Positions 37,851-47,833 of a stretch of DNA of 64,000 nucleotides are shown here, piece by piece. Made by a program: the position numbers and the translations under genes. The stretch is from Anaeramoeba ignava (taxonomy: Eukaryota; Metamonada; Anaeramoebidae). Positions within the stretch are counted from its first letter, which is position 1. Every line of letters begins with the position of its first letter. The notes beneath the pieces are model-generated. The model had not been told where the DNA came from. It searched no databases and saw only the letters and a list, made by a program, of their open reading frames with translations. Where the stretch lies: assembly GCA_028826165.1 (NCBI GenBank), contig JAPDFW010000017.1, positions 1-64,000 on the forward strand, written 5' to 3'.

Positions 37851-38588
37851 TAATTTAATTTAAAATAAAATGAATAAATAAATTAAGTATAATAAATAGA
37901 TGTAAATATTTAATTTAAAATTTAAAATTCAAAATTCAAAATTCAAAATTGATTAAAAATAAATTTAATTGTAAATCAAAATTGAAATTGAAAATGAAAA
38001 TGAAATTTCAAAAAGAAATGAAATCAAAATAAATATTAATTATTCCAAAAAGAATATTTAATAGAATAATTAATAAAATATATTTTTATTAATAGATTTA
38101 TTATTCTTATATTATATTTATTATATTATTTATTAATATAATATTGATAATTAATTTGATTATATTATTATATTAATTTTAAATATAATTAAATTGATAT
38201 TTATTTTTGAAAAATGTTTGTAATATATATTTTGATTTTATTTTTTCATTTTTATTTTTGATTTATATTTATTAATTATATATTAGAAGTAATAATAATA
38301 ATAATTTGATTATTTATTCATTAATTTATAATATTTTAATGTTGGAAAATAAAATAAAATATTTTCTTTTCTTTTCTTAATGATTTATAAATGAAAAAAA
38401 AAAAGATATTTAATAAAATAAATTCATTGAAAAATAAATCTAAATTACATTCTGTTGTAAATAAATAAATAAAAACAATTCTTTTTGTTTTTTTTAATAA
38501 ATTTTTTTTTCCATAATTGATAATACTTTTACAAAAAATTGAAAATAAATATTCTCCATTTTCAACCCATTTTTCAAGATATAAAGAG
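37851..38588. repeat. M variant V, copy 1, leading into island B
   Basis: AAATTCAAAATTCAAAATTC, ATTAATTATTCC and TTATTCTTATATTATATTTA with AATTAAATTGATATTTATT mark a distinct M subtype. It continues into CTAAATTACATTCTGTTG and CCATTTTCAACCCATTTTTC, sequence seen only here and at 50.7 kb. Minus-strand frames crossing into the island are not supported. Confidence 0.7.
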
Positions 38589-38915
38589 GTAAGTATATCA
38601 CTTACAAACACATATTAGTGAGGGGAACGGGGGGAGAACTAGTGAAAGGGGGGTAAGAGGAGCAACCGAGCGAAAGCGAGTATGTGTTTTGACAAACTGA
38701 GATTTGTCAAACAAATCCGAATAGGATTTATTTAATGAGAAAGGATTCCTTTCGAATAAACAAATAAATAAATCCATATGAAAGACTTGTTTGACAAATC
38801 TCAGTTTGTAATTCCAAAACAACATACAAGACATTTCGAATATCAAGGTTTGACAACCCTGAGGGTTGGTAACAACGGCTGTAAGTCGGTGTTAACGGGG
38901 AGGGAGGCGGGCACT
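38589..38915 (+). ncRNA. GC-rich, palindrome-rich island B, copy 1 (putative ncRNA or fold-back element)
   Basis: The island opens with the perfect inverted repeat GTAAGT/ACTTAC (38589-38605). A G-rich stretch comes next (38617-38660). The main feature is a long hairpin: 38692-38714 is a perfect 23-nt inverted match of 38787-38809. Inside it 38724-38733 pairs with 38766-38775, and a 15-nt palindrome GAAAGGATTCCTTTC sits at the tip (38739-38753). CAACCC/GGGTTG (38854-38868) and a G-rich end (38897-38911) follow. Both strands carry short frames across the hairpin because of the inverted repeat. No protein family was recognised. It could be a structured RNA, a MITE-like fold-back or a GC cluster; the strand is arbitrary. 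Confidence 0.45.
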
Positions 38916-39470
38916 ATTCACTTTTTTTTATTAATTTATTTACTTTTCTTTTTTTATTTTTCCTTTTCTTTTTATAAATTAGAATAAAATTTGATTTTTT
39001 TTTATTTTTTTTTTGATTTATATTTATATAAATTGAAATTAAGTTGATAAAAAAAATATTATTTATTTTGATTTATACTTTTAAAAATTTATTTTTATTT
39101 TTTAAACATTTTATATCATATATATTTTGAATTGATATTTATTATTATATATTTATTAATTATATATTCATTTGTTATATTTATATAATATAATTAATAT
39201 TCATTTTTTATTTATTATTTTTCATTTCAAATTTATTTATTTTAATAATTAATAATAATATATTTTCATTTATAATTAATTAATTAATTAATTCTAATAT
39301 TTTTTATTTTATTAATAATTCAATTATTATTTTCAAAATTTATTTTTATTTATTTTATTAATTTTATTTTTTTTGATTTTTTTCAAAATTTATTTACACA
39401 CAAAATAAAATGAAAATAAAATAAATTACAATTAAAAATATTTATTAAATTGTTTATAAAATATAAGTTG
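38916..39470. repeat. M block, second half only
   Basis: The M sequence resumes at ATAAATTAGAATAAAATTTG immediately after the T-rich end of island B and runs to the normal end. This shows that island B with its leader replaces the first half of this copy. Confidence 0.82.
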
Positions 39471-39690
39471 AAATTGAAAATGTAATTGAAAATGTAATTG
39501 AAAATGTAATTGAAAATGTAATTGAAAATGTAATTGAAAATGTAATTGAAAATGTAATTGAAAATGTAATTGAAAATGTAATTGAAAATGTAATTGAAAA
39601 TGTAATTGAAAATGTAATTGAAAATGTAATTGAAAATGTAATTGAAAATGAAATGAAAATATAATTGAAAATGTAATTGAAAATGAAAAA
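39471..39690. repeat. R12b 12-bp array
   Basis: About 17 units, very regular, with the same GAAAAAAAAAAGAAAAAAG tail as at 36.13 kb. Two minus-strand frames (97 and 110 codons) are array translation. Confidence 0.92.
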
Positions 39691-39890
39691 AAAAAGAAAA
39701 AAGAAAAATAACCAAAAGAAATAAATATTTGTTTGTTTTAAATTCAAATCAAATTCAAATTCAAATTAAATTCAAATAAAAATTCAAATTCAAATTAAAA
39801 TTAAATTCAAATCAAATTCAAATTAAATTCAAATCAAATTCAAATTAAATTCAAATCAAATCAAATTAAATTCAAATCAATTCAAATTAA
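39691..39890. repeat. CAAAT-rich array
   Basis: TTCAAATTAAATTCAAATC units follow ATAACCAAAAGAAATAAATA. The layout matches 36.13-36.24 kb. Confidence 0.8.
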
Positions 39891-41205
39891 ATTGAAAAAT
39901 AAATTTATATATTTTATATATAGAGAGAAATTGATTTTTTATTTTTTGAATATAAATTATAAATAAATTGGAAATTAAATTAATTAATTATTTTGTTATA
40001 AATTTGTTTATAATATATATAAATAAATTGATTTTTTTTATTTTTAATTTAAATTATAAATAAATTAAAAATTAAATTTATATATTTTATATATAGAGAG
40101 AAATTGATTTTTTATTTTTTGAATATAAATTATAAATAAATTGAAAATTAAATTAATTAATTATTTTGTTATAAATTTGTTTATAATATATATAAATAAA
40201 TTGATTTTTTTTATTTTTAATTTTAATTATAAATAAATTGAAAATTAAATTTATATATTTTATATATAGAGAGAAATTGATTTTTTTATTTTTTGAATAT
40301 AAATTGTAAAGAAATTGGAAATTAAATTAATAAATTATTTTGTTATAAATTTGTTTATAATATATATAAATAAATTGATTTTTTTTATTTTGAATTTAAA
40401 TTATAAATAAATTGAAAAATAAATTTATATATTTTATATATAGAGAGAAATTGATTTTTTATTTTTTGAATATAAATTATAAATAAATTGAAAATTAAAT
40501 TAATTAATTATTTTGTTATAAATTTGTTTATAATATATATAAATAAATTGATTTTTTTTATTTTTAATTTTAATTATAAATAAATTGAAAAATAAATTTA
40601 TATATTTTATATATAGAGAGAAATTGATTTTTTATTTTTTGAATATAAATTATAAATAAATTGGAAATTAAATTAATTAATTATTTTGTTATAAATTTGT
40701 TTATAATATATATAAATAAATTGATTTTTTTTATTTTTAATTTAAATTATAAATAAATTAAAAATAAATTTATATATTTTATATATAGAGAGAAATTGAT
40801 TTTTTATTTTTTGAATATAAATTATAAATAAATTGAAAATTAAATTAATTAATTATTTTATTATAAATTTGTTTATAATATATATAAATAAATTGATTTT
40901 TTTTATTTTTAATTTGAATTATAAATAAATTGAAAATTAAATTTATATATTTTATATATAGAGAGAAATTGATTTTTTTATTTTTTGAATATAAATTATA
41001 AATAAATTGGAAATTAAATTTATAAATTATTTTATTATAAATTTGTTTATAATATATATAAATAAATTGATTTTTTTATTTTTTAATTTAAATTATAAAT
41101 AAATTGAAAATTAAATTTATATATTTTATATATAGAGAGAAATTGATTTTTTATTTTTTGAATATAAATTATAAATAAATTGGAAATTAAATTAATTAAT
41201 TATAT
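39891..41205. repeat. S172 satellite, block 5 (about 8 monomers)
   Basis: Monomers with consistently longer T-runs (TTTTTTTTATTTTT) than in the 13-18 kb blocks and TTTTATTTTTTGAATAT at the half junction, so they form a local subfamily. Confidence 0.9.
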
Positions 41206-42138
41206 ATATAAATATGAAATGAAAATGAAAATGAAAATGAAATTAAATTATATTTAAAATAAATTAAATTGTAAATGAAATTAAAATGAAATTTTGAATA
41301 AAATAATAAATGAAAATAAATAAATAATTATTCTAAAAAATATAAAAAGAATTATAAAATAAAAATCAAATCCAAAAAAAGAATATTTAATAAAATATAT
41401 TTTTATTAATATATTTATTATTCTGATATTATATTTATTATATTATTTATTAATATAATATTGATAATAAATTTGATTCCATTATTATATTAATTTTGAA
41501 TATATATTTTGATTTAATATTTATTATTGAAAAATGTTTAAAATATATAAATTAGAATAAAATTTGATTTTTTTTTATTTTTTTTTTGATTTATATTTAT
41601 ATAAATTGAAATTAAGTTGATAAAAAAAATATTATTTATTTTGATTTATACTTTTAAAAATTTATTTTTTATTTTTTAAACATTTTACACTACATATATT
41701 TTGAATTAATATTTATTATTATATATTTATTAATTATATATTCATTATTTATATTTATATAATATAAATAATATTCATTTTTATTTATTATTTTTCATTT
41801 CAAATTTATTTATTTTAATAATTAATAATAATAAATTTTGATTTATAATTAATTAATTAATTAATTCTAATATTTTTTATTTTATTAATAATTCAATTAT
41901 TATTTCCAAAATTTATTTTTATTTTATTAATTTTATTTTTTTTGATTTTTTTCAAAATTCATTTACACACAAAATAAAATGAAAATAAAATAAATTACAA
42001 TTAAAAATATTTTATTTATTTAATTTATAAAATATAAAATATGAATTAAATTGAATTAAAATTAAATTAAATTGAAAATTAAAATGAAAATAGAAATTAA
42101 ATTGTAAAATGAAAATGAAATTGAAAATTAAATTAAAT
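41206..42138. repeat. M block, copy 5, with tail
   Basis: A full M block to about 42.0 kb. It is followed by ATATGAATTAAATTGAATTA and AAATTGTAAAATGAAAATG, the same tail that follows M copies 1 and 16. Confidence 0.85.
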
Positions 42139-42310
42139 TAAATTGTAAATGTAATTGAAAATGTAATTGAAAATGTAATTGAAAATGTAATTGAAAATGT
42201 AATTGAAAATGTAATTGAAAATGTAATTGAAAATGTAATTGAAAATGTAATTGAAAATGTAATTGAAAATGAAATTGAAAATGTAATTGAAAATGAAAAT
42301 ATAAATTGAA
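42139..42310. repeat. R12b 12-bp array
   Basis: About 13 GAAAATGTAATT units ending in GAAAATATAAATTG. Confidence 0.9.
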
Positions 42311-42535
42311 ATTGAAAATGAAATTGAAATTAAATTAAATTCAAATTAAATTAAATTAAATTCAAATTAAATTCAAATCAAATTCAAATTAAATTCAAAT
42401 TAAATTCAAATTCAAATTCAAATCAAATTCAAATTAAATTCAAATTTAAATTCAAATTAAATTCAAATTCAAATTCAAATCAATTCAAATTCAAATTAAA
42501 TTCAAATTAAATTCAAATCTAAATCAAATTGAAAA
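42311..42535. repeat. CAAAT-rich array
   Basis: Irregular units of AAATTCAAATT and AAATCAAATTC, as at 34.6 kb. Confidence 0.82.
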
Positions 42536-43352
42536 TGAAAATGAAAATGAAATTAAATTATATTTAAAATAAATTAAATTGTAAATGAAATTAAAATTAA
42601 ATTTTGAATAAAATAATAAATGAAAATAAATAAATAATTATTCTAAAAAATATAAAAAGAATTACAAAATAAAAATCAAATCCAAAAAAAAAGAATATTT
42701 AATAAAATACATTTTTATTAATATATTTATTATTCTGATATTATATTTATTATATTATTTATTAATATAATATTGATAATAAATTTGATTCCATTATTAT
42801 ATTGATTTTGAATATATATTTTGATTTAATATTTATTATTGGAAAATGTTTAAAATATATAAATTAGAATAAAATTTGATTTTTTTTTATTTTTTTTTTG
42901 ATTTATATTTATATAAATTGAAATTAAGTTGATAAAAAAAATATTATTTATTTTGATTTATACTTTTAAAAATTTATTTTTTATTTTTTAAACATTTTAC
43001 ATTATATATATTTTGAATTGATATTTATTATTATATATTTATTAATTATATATTCATTCATTATATTTATATAATATAATTAATATTAATTTTTTATTTA
43101 TTATTTTTCATTTCAAATTTATTTATTTTAATAATTAATAATAATATATTTTGATTTATAATTAATTAATTAATTAATTCTAATATTTTTTATTTTATTA
43201 ATAATTCAATTATTATTTTCAAAATTTATTTTTTATTTATTAAATTAATTTTATTTTTTTTGATTTTTTTCAAAATTCATTTATACACAAAATAAAATGA
43301 AAATAAAATAAATTACAATTAAAAATATTTATTAAATTGTTTATAAAATATA
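42536..43352. repeat. M block, copy 6
   Basis: Full length, starting with AAAATGAAAATGAAATTAAA and ending in AATTGTTTAT-like text (TTAAATTGTTTATAAAATAT). Confidence 0.88.
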
Positions 43353-43490
43353 AATTGTAATTGAAAATGTAATTGAAAATGTAATTGAAAATGTAATTGA
43401 AAATGTAATTGAAAATGTAATTGAAAATGTAATTGAAAATGTAATTGAAAATGTAATTGAAAATGTAATTGAAAATGTAATTGAAAATGA
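43353..43490. repeat. R12b 12-bp array truncated by the LINE
   Basis: About 11 regular units. The array ends at GAAAATGAAAAAA, the position where other arrays continue into GAAAAAGAAAAAAG, and the LINE begins there. The minus-strand 77-codon frame is array translation. Confidence 0.9.
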
Positions 43491-45880
43491 AAAAAATGGT
43501 CAAATGGGGAAACCTGTATGTTTATGCAGACTCTCCATTAATTTCAAAACATGTCTTCTTTGACATATTAAAACCATATAAAATAGTGAGAGGATACTTG
43601 AGAAGGAATAAGGATAGTACCGATGGACACTTTAAAGTAATTTACGATAAGAAAGCAAGAAAAGAACAAAGAAGAACATGGAGAGAAGGTTATTCAATTA
43701 CAGTATCTAAAGCAAGAGAGAGTTACACTTCAAAAGAAAATCAACTTGAGAAATTAAAAGAAAAAATAACGGATCGAAATCAACGGTCACATAAAGAAAA
43801 TATAGAAAAAATAATTTATCAAACATTGAATTCAAATAACTTTATTAAGAATCCATTAATAATTAAGAAGAAAGAAATTGAAAATATTCAATCTAATCAA
43901 GAGAAACATGAAAATATTTTAAATGAGATCAAAGAAACAATACAAAAAGCAATTCCTCAAATGAAATCAAAGAGAATAATTCAAAAAGATTTACAAGAAT
44001 TTATAAATAAAAGCGTTAATTATTCTTATTTAAAAACTTATAAACAACATAATCCATATAGTTATCAGAGAACTCACAATTTACAACAAGAAATTTCAGA
44101 TTCTCTGATTAAACACAATTGGGAAATTGATACAAATTTAAGAAAAACAATTAATTATCGAAATTCAAAATATTATATGGAAACAAATTTTAACAAGATA
44201 CTACAAATTTTAGATTCATATAAATTAATTATCAGAAAATCATTTCTTAATATATTTGAAATTCTTAACATTATTAACAATTTTCACCCACTGAGAATCA
44301 TTCAAAAAGGGAATCATCAAGCTGAGATATGGGATCGAAAAAATAACATATTAAATCTTTTTCGAGATTGTAAAAATGAAAGAAATAGAATACCAAGAAA
44401 TTTCAAAATTCAATTAAAAACAACAGAAGGAAACAAAATTGAAACAATAAAAGGAACTAAATTAACAAAAATAAATCAATTCTCATTCAGAATAGCATCT
44501 ATAAATATCAATGGATTAAATAAAATAGGAAAGATCCAAAAATTAGAAAAAATATTCCTCCAACAAAGAATAACAATTGCTATTATACAAGAAACTCACT
44601 TGAGAAAAAGATTATATTTTGAAAACTATCATTCATTTGAGAAACAAGGATATGGAACAACAGCACAAGGAGGAATAGCAATAATCATCAAAAAATGTAT
44701 ATCAAAATATGCTCAAGAAATAAAACATCCAGATAAGGATATTATACAAATTAAAATAGGAGAATTAAATATTATTGGAGTCTATATGAGACATGGAACA
44801 CAATCTCAAATGATGAGTCAATTAAACGATATCATTGAAAAATTAGGAGAGGAAAGATATATAATAGCAGGAGATTTTAATCAAACAGACAAAGAAATGG
44901 AAAAACATTTCAGATTTAATACTCAAATAATACATAATACTGAGAATAGTGCAATAAGAAATATTGATCATTTCTGCGTCAAAAATCAAAATAGAGAAAT
45001 TTTATCACAAACAGTAAATATTAATCAAGAAGAAAATCTCTCAGATCATAAAATGATAGTTACAATTGAGAAAATCAATATATTGAGTGAAGAGAGAAAA
45101 GAATATTACCAACCGACAAAACAACAATTCCAAGATATGATAATAGAAAAATTAAGAAAACAAAATTTATCTGAGAAATCAATGCTCAACATTTCAATAA
45201 TTAAAAATGTAAAAGAAAAATTCAAAAAAAGAAGTATCATCCATATAAATACAAAAAATAAGATAGGAATTAACTTAACAGAATTTAACTCAAAAAATAA
45301 ATATAATTGGAAACAAGCTCTAAGGAAAAGGTGGAGAGAAACCATGAGAGGGATAGAAATAGATAACCAAAGCAAAACAAATTATTGGAAAGAAGTAAAA
45401 AGGATAACAAAAGCTAGAAAAGATACTATATTTAATAATAATGAAAAAGAAAAAGAATTTAAACAACTTATAGATAAAATTAAAATTCCAGTTCAAGAAT
45501 CAATACTCCAAGAAATAGAAAATAAAATAATAAATACAGAACCTGATATAAGATCAATCAAACAAATATTTCCCCATGATAAATTAATAAAAACAATTCA
45601 AAACTCAAGAAATAGTTCTACTTGTGATTATGATAAAATCGAAATGTATCAAAATCCTTACATTGAAAGAGAACATCCAAAATATTATGAATTTATCAAA
45701 TCAGTAAACAGAATGATGAGAGAATGGATAAGAGATCCCAACCAAGAAGTAATAAAATATATGCTTTCAAGAAGAATGGTGTTCATCTTTAAACAAGGGG
45801 ATCCTAACCAAATCTCTAATTATCGCCCAATATCTATAAATAATGCTTTTAGTAAGAATATTTTTGAAAAGAATACTTGA
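43481..45880 (+). CDS. LINE polyprotein, 5' part: RRM-like region, APE endonuclease and start of RT (frame-broken)
   Basis: An open frame of 799 codons. The first two ATGs lie in the R12b repeat, so the ATG at 43496 (MVKWGNLYVYADSP) is the likelier start; numbering here is from 43481. Residues about 8-85 have an RRM-like order: a LYVYA strand, a helix LISKHVFFDILKPY, then DGHFKVIYD and YSITVS strands. This is an inference from pattern only. Residues about 86-330 are Lys/Asn-rich with no recognised domain. The APE endonuclease spans about 336-525. It shows N342 in ASININGLN, E371 in IIQETHL, D465 and N467 in AGDFN, D496 and H497 in IDHF, and D522 and H523 in LSDH, so all the main catalytic residues are present. 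It would nick target DNA for reverse transcription. RT begins with FKQGDP and NYRPIS (781-785). The frame then stops at 45880 and the rest of RT continues in the +1 frame, so this copy needs a frameshift or is broken. Confidence 0.88.
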   Translation: MKMKKMVKWGNLYVYADSPLISKHVFFDILKPYKIVRGYLRRNKDSTDGHFKVIYDKKARKEQRRTWREGYSITVSKARESYTSKENQLEKLKEKITDRNQRSHKENIEKIIYQTLNSNNFIKNPLIIKKKEIENIQSNQEKHENILNEIKETIQKAIPQMKSKRIIQKDLQEFINKSVNYSYLKTYKQHNPYSYQRTHNLQQEISDSLIKHNWEIDTNLRKTINYRNSKYYMETNFNKILQILDSYKLIIRKSFLNIFEILNIINNFHPLRIIQKGNHQAEIWDRKNNILNLFRDCKNERNRIPRNFKIQLKTTEGNKIETIKGTKLTKINQFSFRIASININGLNKIGKIQKLEKIFLQQRITIAIIQETHLRKRLYFENYHSFEKQGYGTTAQGGIAIIIKKCISKYAQEIKHPDKDIIQIKIGELNIIGVYMRHGTQSQMMSQLNDIIEKLGEERYIIAGDFNQTDKEMEKHFRFNTQIIHNTENSAIRNIDHFCVKNQNREILSQTVNINQEENLSDHKMIVTIEKINILSEERKEYYQPTKQQFQDMIIEKLRKQNLSEKSMLNISIIKNVKEKFKKRSIIHINTKNKIGINLTEFNSKNKYNWKQALRKRWRETMRGIEIDNQSKTNYWKEVKRITKARKDTIFNNNEKEKEFKQLIDKIKIPVQESILQEIENKIINTEPDIRSIKQIFPHDKLIKTIQNSRNSSTCDYDKIEMYQNPYIEREHPKYYEFIKSVNRMMREWIRDPNQEVIKYMLSRRMVFIFKQGDPNQISNYRPISINNAFSKNIFEKNT

Positions 45881-47648
45881 AGAAATTGAACCAATATGGG
45901 AATACATCTCGTATCAACAAATGGGTTTTAGAAAAATGATGGATACAAGAATAGCAGTCTTAGAGTTACAAAAGAAATTGAAAGAAATAAAAGAACCATA
46001 TATAATAAGTATAGACATTCAAAAATGTTTTGATACTATTGATCATGGATTAATTAGAAAAGTTATTAATAAATTCATCAGCAATAATAATATTAAAAAA
46101 CTATTAAATGAATATTATAAGGGAAATGGATGTGGCATCTATCAAGGAGATCCATTATCACCTTTAATATTTGGAATGGTCAGCCACTTTATAATTGAGG
46201 AAATAAAACTAAGGGTTGATCATATACAAATGTATGCTGATGATATGATACTATTAGTAAAAAATTCTTATAATAAAGTCATAACTAAAGTTCAATCAAT
46301 ATTACAAATTCTTGAAAATTATGGATTAAGACCTAATAAAAATAAAACTATAATAACAAAACAAAAAAGAAATGTTAAATATCTTGGGATTATACTTGAT
46401 GCAAAGAAACATATAGAAAATAATATAGAAAAATGTGAAAAAACTTTTCAAAAATTGAGATTTATAATACAATCCAACCAAATTTCTAATCACTTGAAAA
46501 TTATAATTTATAAAATGACAATTCTTCCACAACTATATTATGGCACAGAGGCATTAATACTCAGAAAGAAACAATATCAAAAAATGGATTTAATGGTGAA
46601 CAAACACATGAAATTAATTTTAAAAATAAACTTTCATTCACCTACGCTTACCTTTCGAAATGAAACGAATACCCCCAGTTCCAGAACACAAATAAATGTG
46701 CGTAGGTGGAAAATAAGAGAAAAATTAGATAAAATTGAAAAATCAGAACTTAAAGAATTATGTCCAATCTTCACAAATGAAAGAGAGAGAAATGATAAAA
46801 TATGGGAGAATCAAAACTTGAAAATCATCCAAAAATATTTATGTTTAGCAAGGCACCAAGAAATGAGTATCAATTCAGGATGGAAAACAATAGCCTATTC
46901 AGAAATTACTAAATTAGAACCAAAAAAACCAAAAATAAAAACATATTTAAAATATCAAAAAAGTACTATATTAATGAAATTAAGAATATTCACAAATGGA
47001 CTTAAATCATATAGCCACCACATGAGAAATAGTGATGTGAAATGTCCATGTTGTGGAGAAGAAGAAGAAACATTGGATCATTTTCTTTGGAAATGTCCAA
47101 TGTATCAAGAGATAAGAAATAAATGGTTGAAATCAATACATCCAATAAAACAAACAATTAAATTAATGAAAGAAATTAGCAGAAAGGGAATATATGACAA
47201 AACTATAGAATATATTCAAAAAGCTTTTGAGATTAGATCAGAAATGATAATGGATGAGAATATAATTGAGATAGATGAAGAGAATATTGAAAATGAAGAA
47301 AGAAATCAAAATGAAAATCAACAACAAAGTGACATGAATAATGAGAATAATGATGAAAATAATAATGAGAATAATAATGAAATTAATAATGAAATTAATA
47401 ATGAAAACAATAATGAAAATGACAATGAGAATAAAAACAAACCCAAAAAGGTAAGTAACAAATCAAAAAAGAAGAAATCAAACCAAAAAGAAATGAAGAT
47501 CAAAAAAAAGAAAAAGAAAGAAAAAGAAAGAAAAAGAAAGAAAAAGAAAGAAAGAGAAAAAGAAAGAGAAAAAGAAAGAGAAAAAGAAAGAGAAAAGAAA
47601 AGAACAAAAAAAGAGAAACCAATGAAAAAGAGAAAAAAACAAAGATAA
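45843..47648 (+). CDS. LINE polyprotein, 3' part: reverse transcriptase, zinc knuckle and low-complexity tail
   Basis: An open frame of 601 codons in the +1 frame relative to the upstream part, overlapping it by 38 nt. The ATG at 45843 is probably not a true start. RT motifs run in order: QMGFRK at 26-31, motif A SIDIQKCFD with D58, motif B QGDPLSPLIF at 101-110, motif C YADD at 131-134, then KYLGIILD. The catalytic aspartates are intact. The distance from motif A to B (37 residues) is shorter than usual for LINE RTs, so a short in-frame deletion is likely. The thumb region is followed by a knuckle C401-x2-C404...H413-x4-C418 with HFLWKCPMYQ, typical of LINE C-termini. After about residue 470 come Asn/Glu repeats, then Lys/Glu/Arg repeats. 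The frame ends in the Lys/Arg repeat, but a better C-terminus continues in another frame to 47833. Confidence 0.9.
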   Translation: MLLVRIFLKRILEEIEPIWEYISYQQMGFRKMMDTRIAVLELQKKLKEIKEPYIISIDIQKCFDTIDHGLIRKVINKFISNNNIKKLLNEYYKGNGCGIYQGDPLSPLIFGMVSHFIIEEIKLRVDHIQMYADDMILLVKNSYNKVITKVQSILQILENYGLRPNKNKTIITKQKRNVKYLGIILDAKKHIENNIEKCEKTFQKLRFIIQSNQISNHLKIIIYKMTILPQLYYGTEALILRKKQYQKMDLMVNKHMKLILKINFHSPTLTFRNETNTPSSRTQINVRRWKIREKLDKIEKSELKELCPIFTNERERNDKIWENQNLKIIQKYLCLARHQEMSINSGWKTIAYSEITKLEPKKPKIKTYLKYQKSTILMKLRIFTNGLKSYSHHMRNSDVKCPCCGEEEETLDHFLWKCPMYQEIRNKWLKSIHPIKQTIKLMKEISRKGIYDKTIEYIQKAFEIRSEMIMDENIIEIDEENIENEERNQNENQQQSDMNNENNDENNNENNNEINNEINNENNNENDNENKNKPKKVSNKSKKKKSNQKEMKIKKKKKKEKERKRKKKKEREKEREKEREKEREKKRTKKEKPMKKRKKQR

Positions 47649-47833
47649 TAAAGAGTAATAACAGAAGAAGAAATCTAAGAAAAAATCCAGAGAAAACTTG
47701 GAAATATCAATTATCGAAAATATCTGAATCAGATTCAGAATCAGAAACAAAGTCATGGGAAAAAGAATCGGAATATGATACAGATTATGCTCCAGATTCT
47801 TCTTCCTTGGAAAGCTCAATAGAGAGCGACTAA
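47459..47833 (+). pseudogene. Out-of-frame C-terminal end of the LINE polyprotein
   Basis: A frame open from 47459 to a stop at 47831-47833, shared with the 5' ORF but not with the RT frame. It reads through Lys/Arg text, then RRRNLRKNPEKTWKYQLS, an acidic Ser/Glu/Asp section (SESDSESETKSWE) and ends SSSLESSIESD. Its non-repetitive, charged end looks more like a genuine terminus than the Lys/Arg end of the RT frame. An indel in the GAAAGAAAAA-type purine run (about 47.51-47.64 kb) would join them. A GGTAAGTAA word at 47450 resembles a splice donor, but no matching acceptor was identified. Confidence 0.5.

Noticed and set aside
38589-38594. GGTAAGT at the edge of island B as a splice donor
   Set aside because: It forms a perfect hairpin with ACTTAC nearby, and no exon frame precedes it.
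38336-38846. Minus-strand frames of 82 and 91 codons over island B and its leader
   Set aside because: Not kept in the second copy, where homopolymer changes break them. No domain was seen.
38778-38987. 69-codon frame in island B (78 codons at 50998-51234)
   Set aside because: It spans the hairpin arm and G-rich end, then runs into a T-rich repeat. Its length differs between copies because of the T-run. The opposite arm encodes part of the same peptide simply through the inverted repeat.
45106-45375. Minus-strand frames inside the LINE (45106-45375, 46326-46532, 47318-47861)
   Set aside because: Shadows of the plus-strand polyprotein with no independent features.
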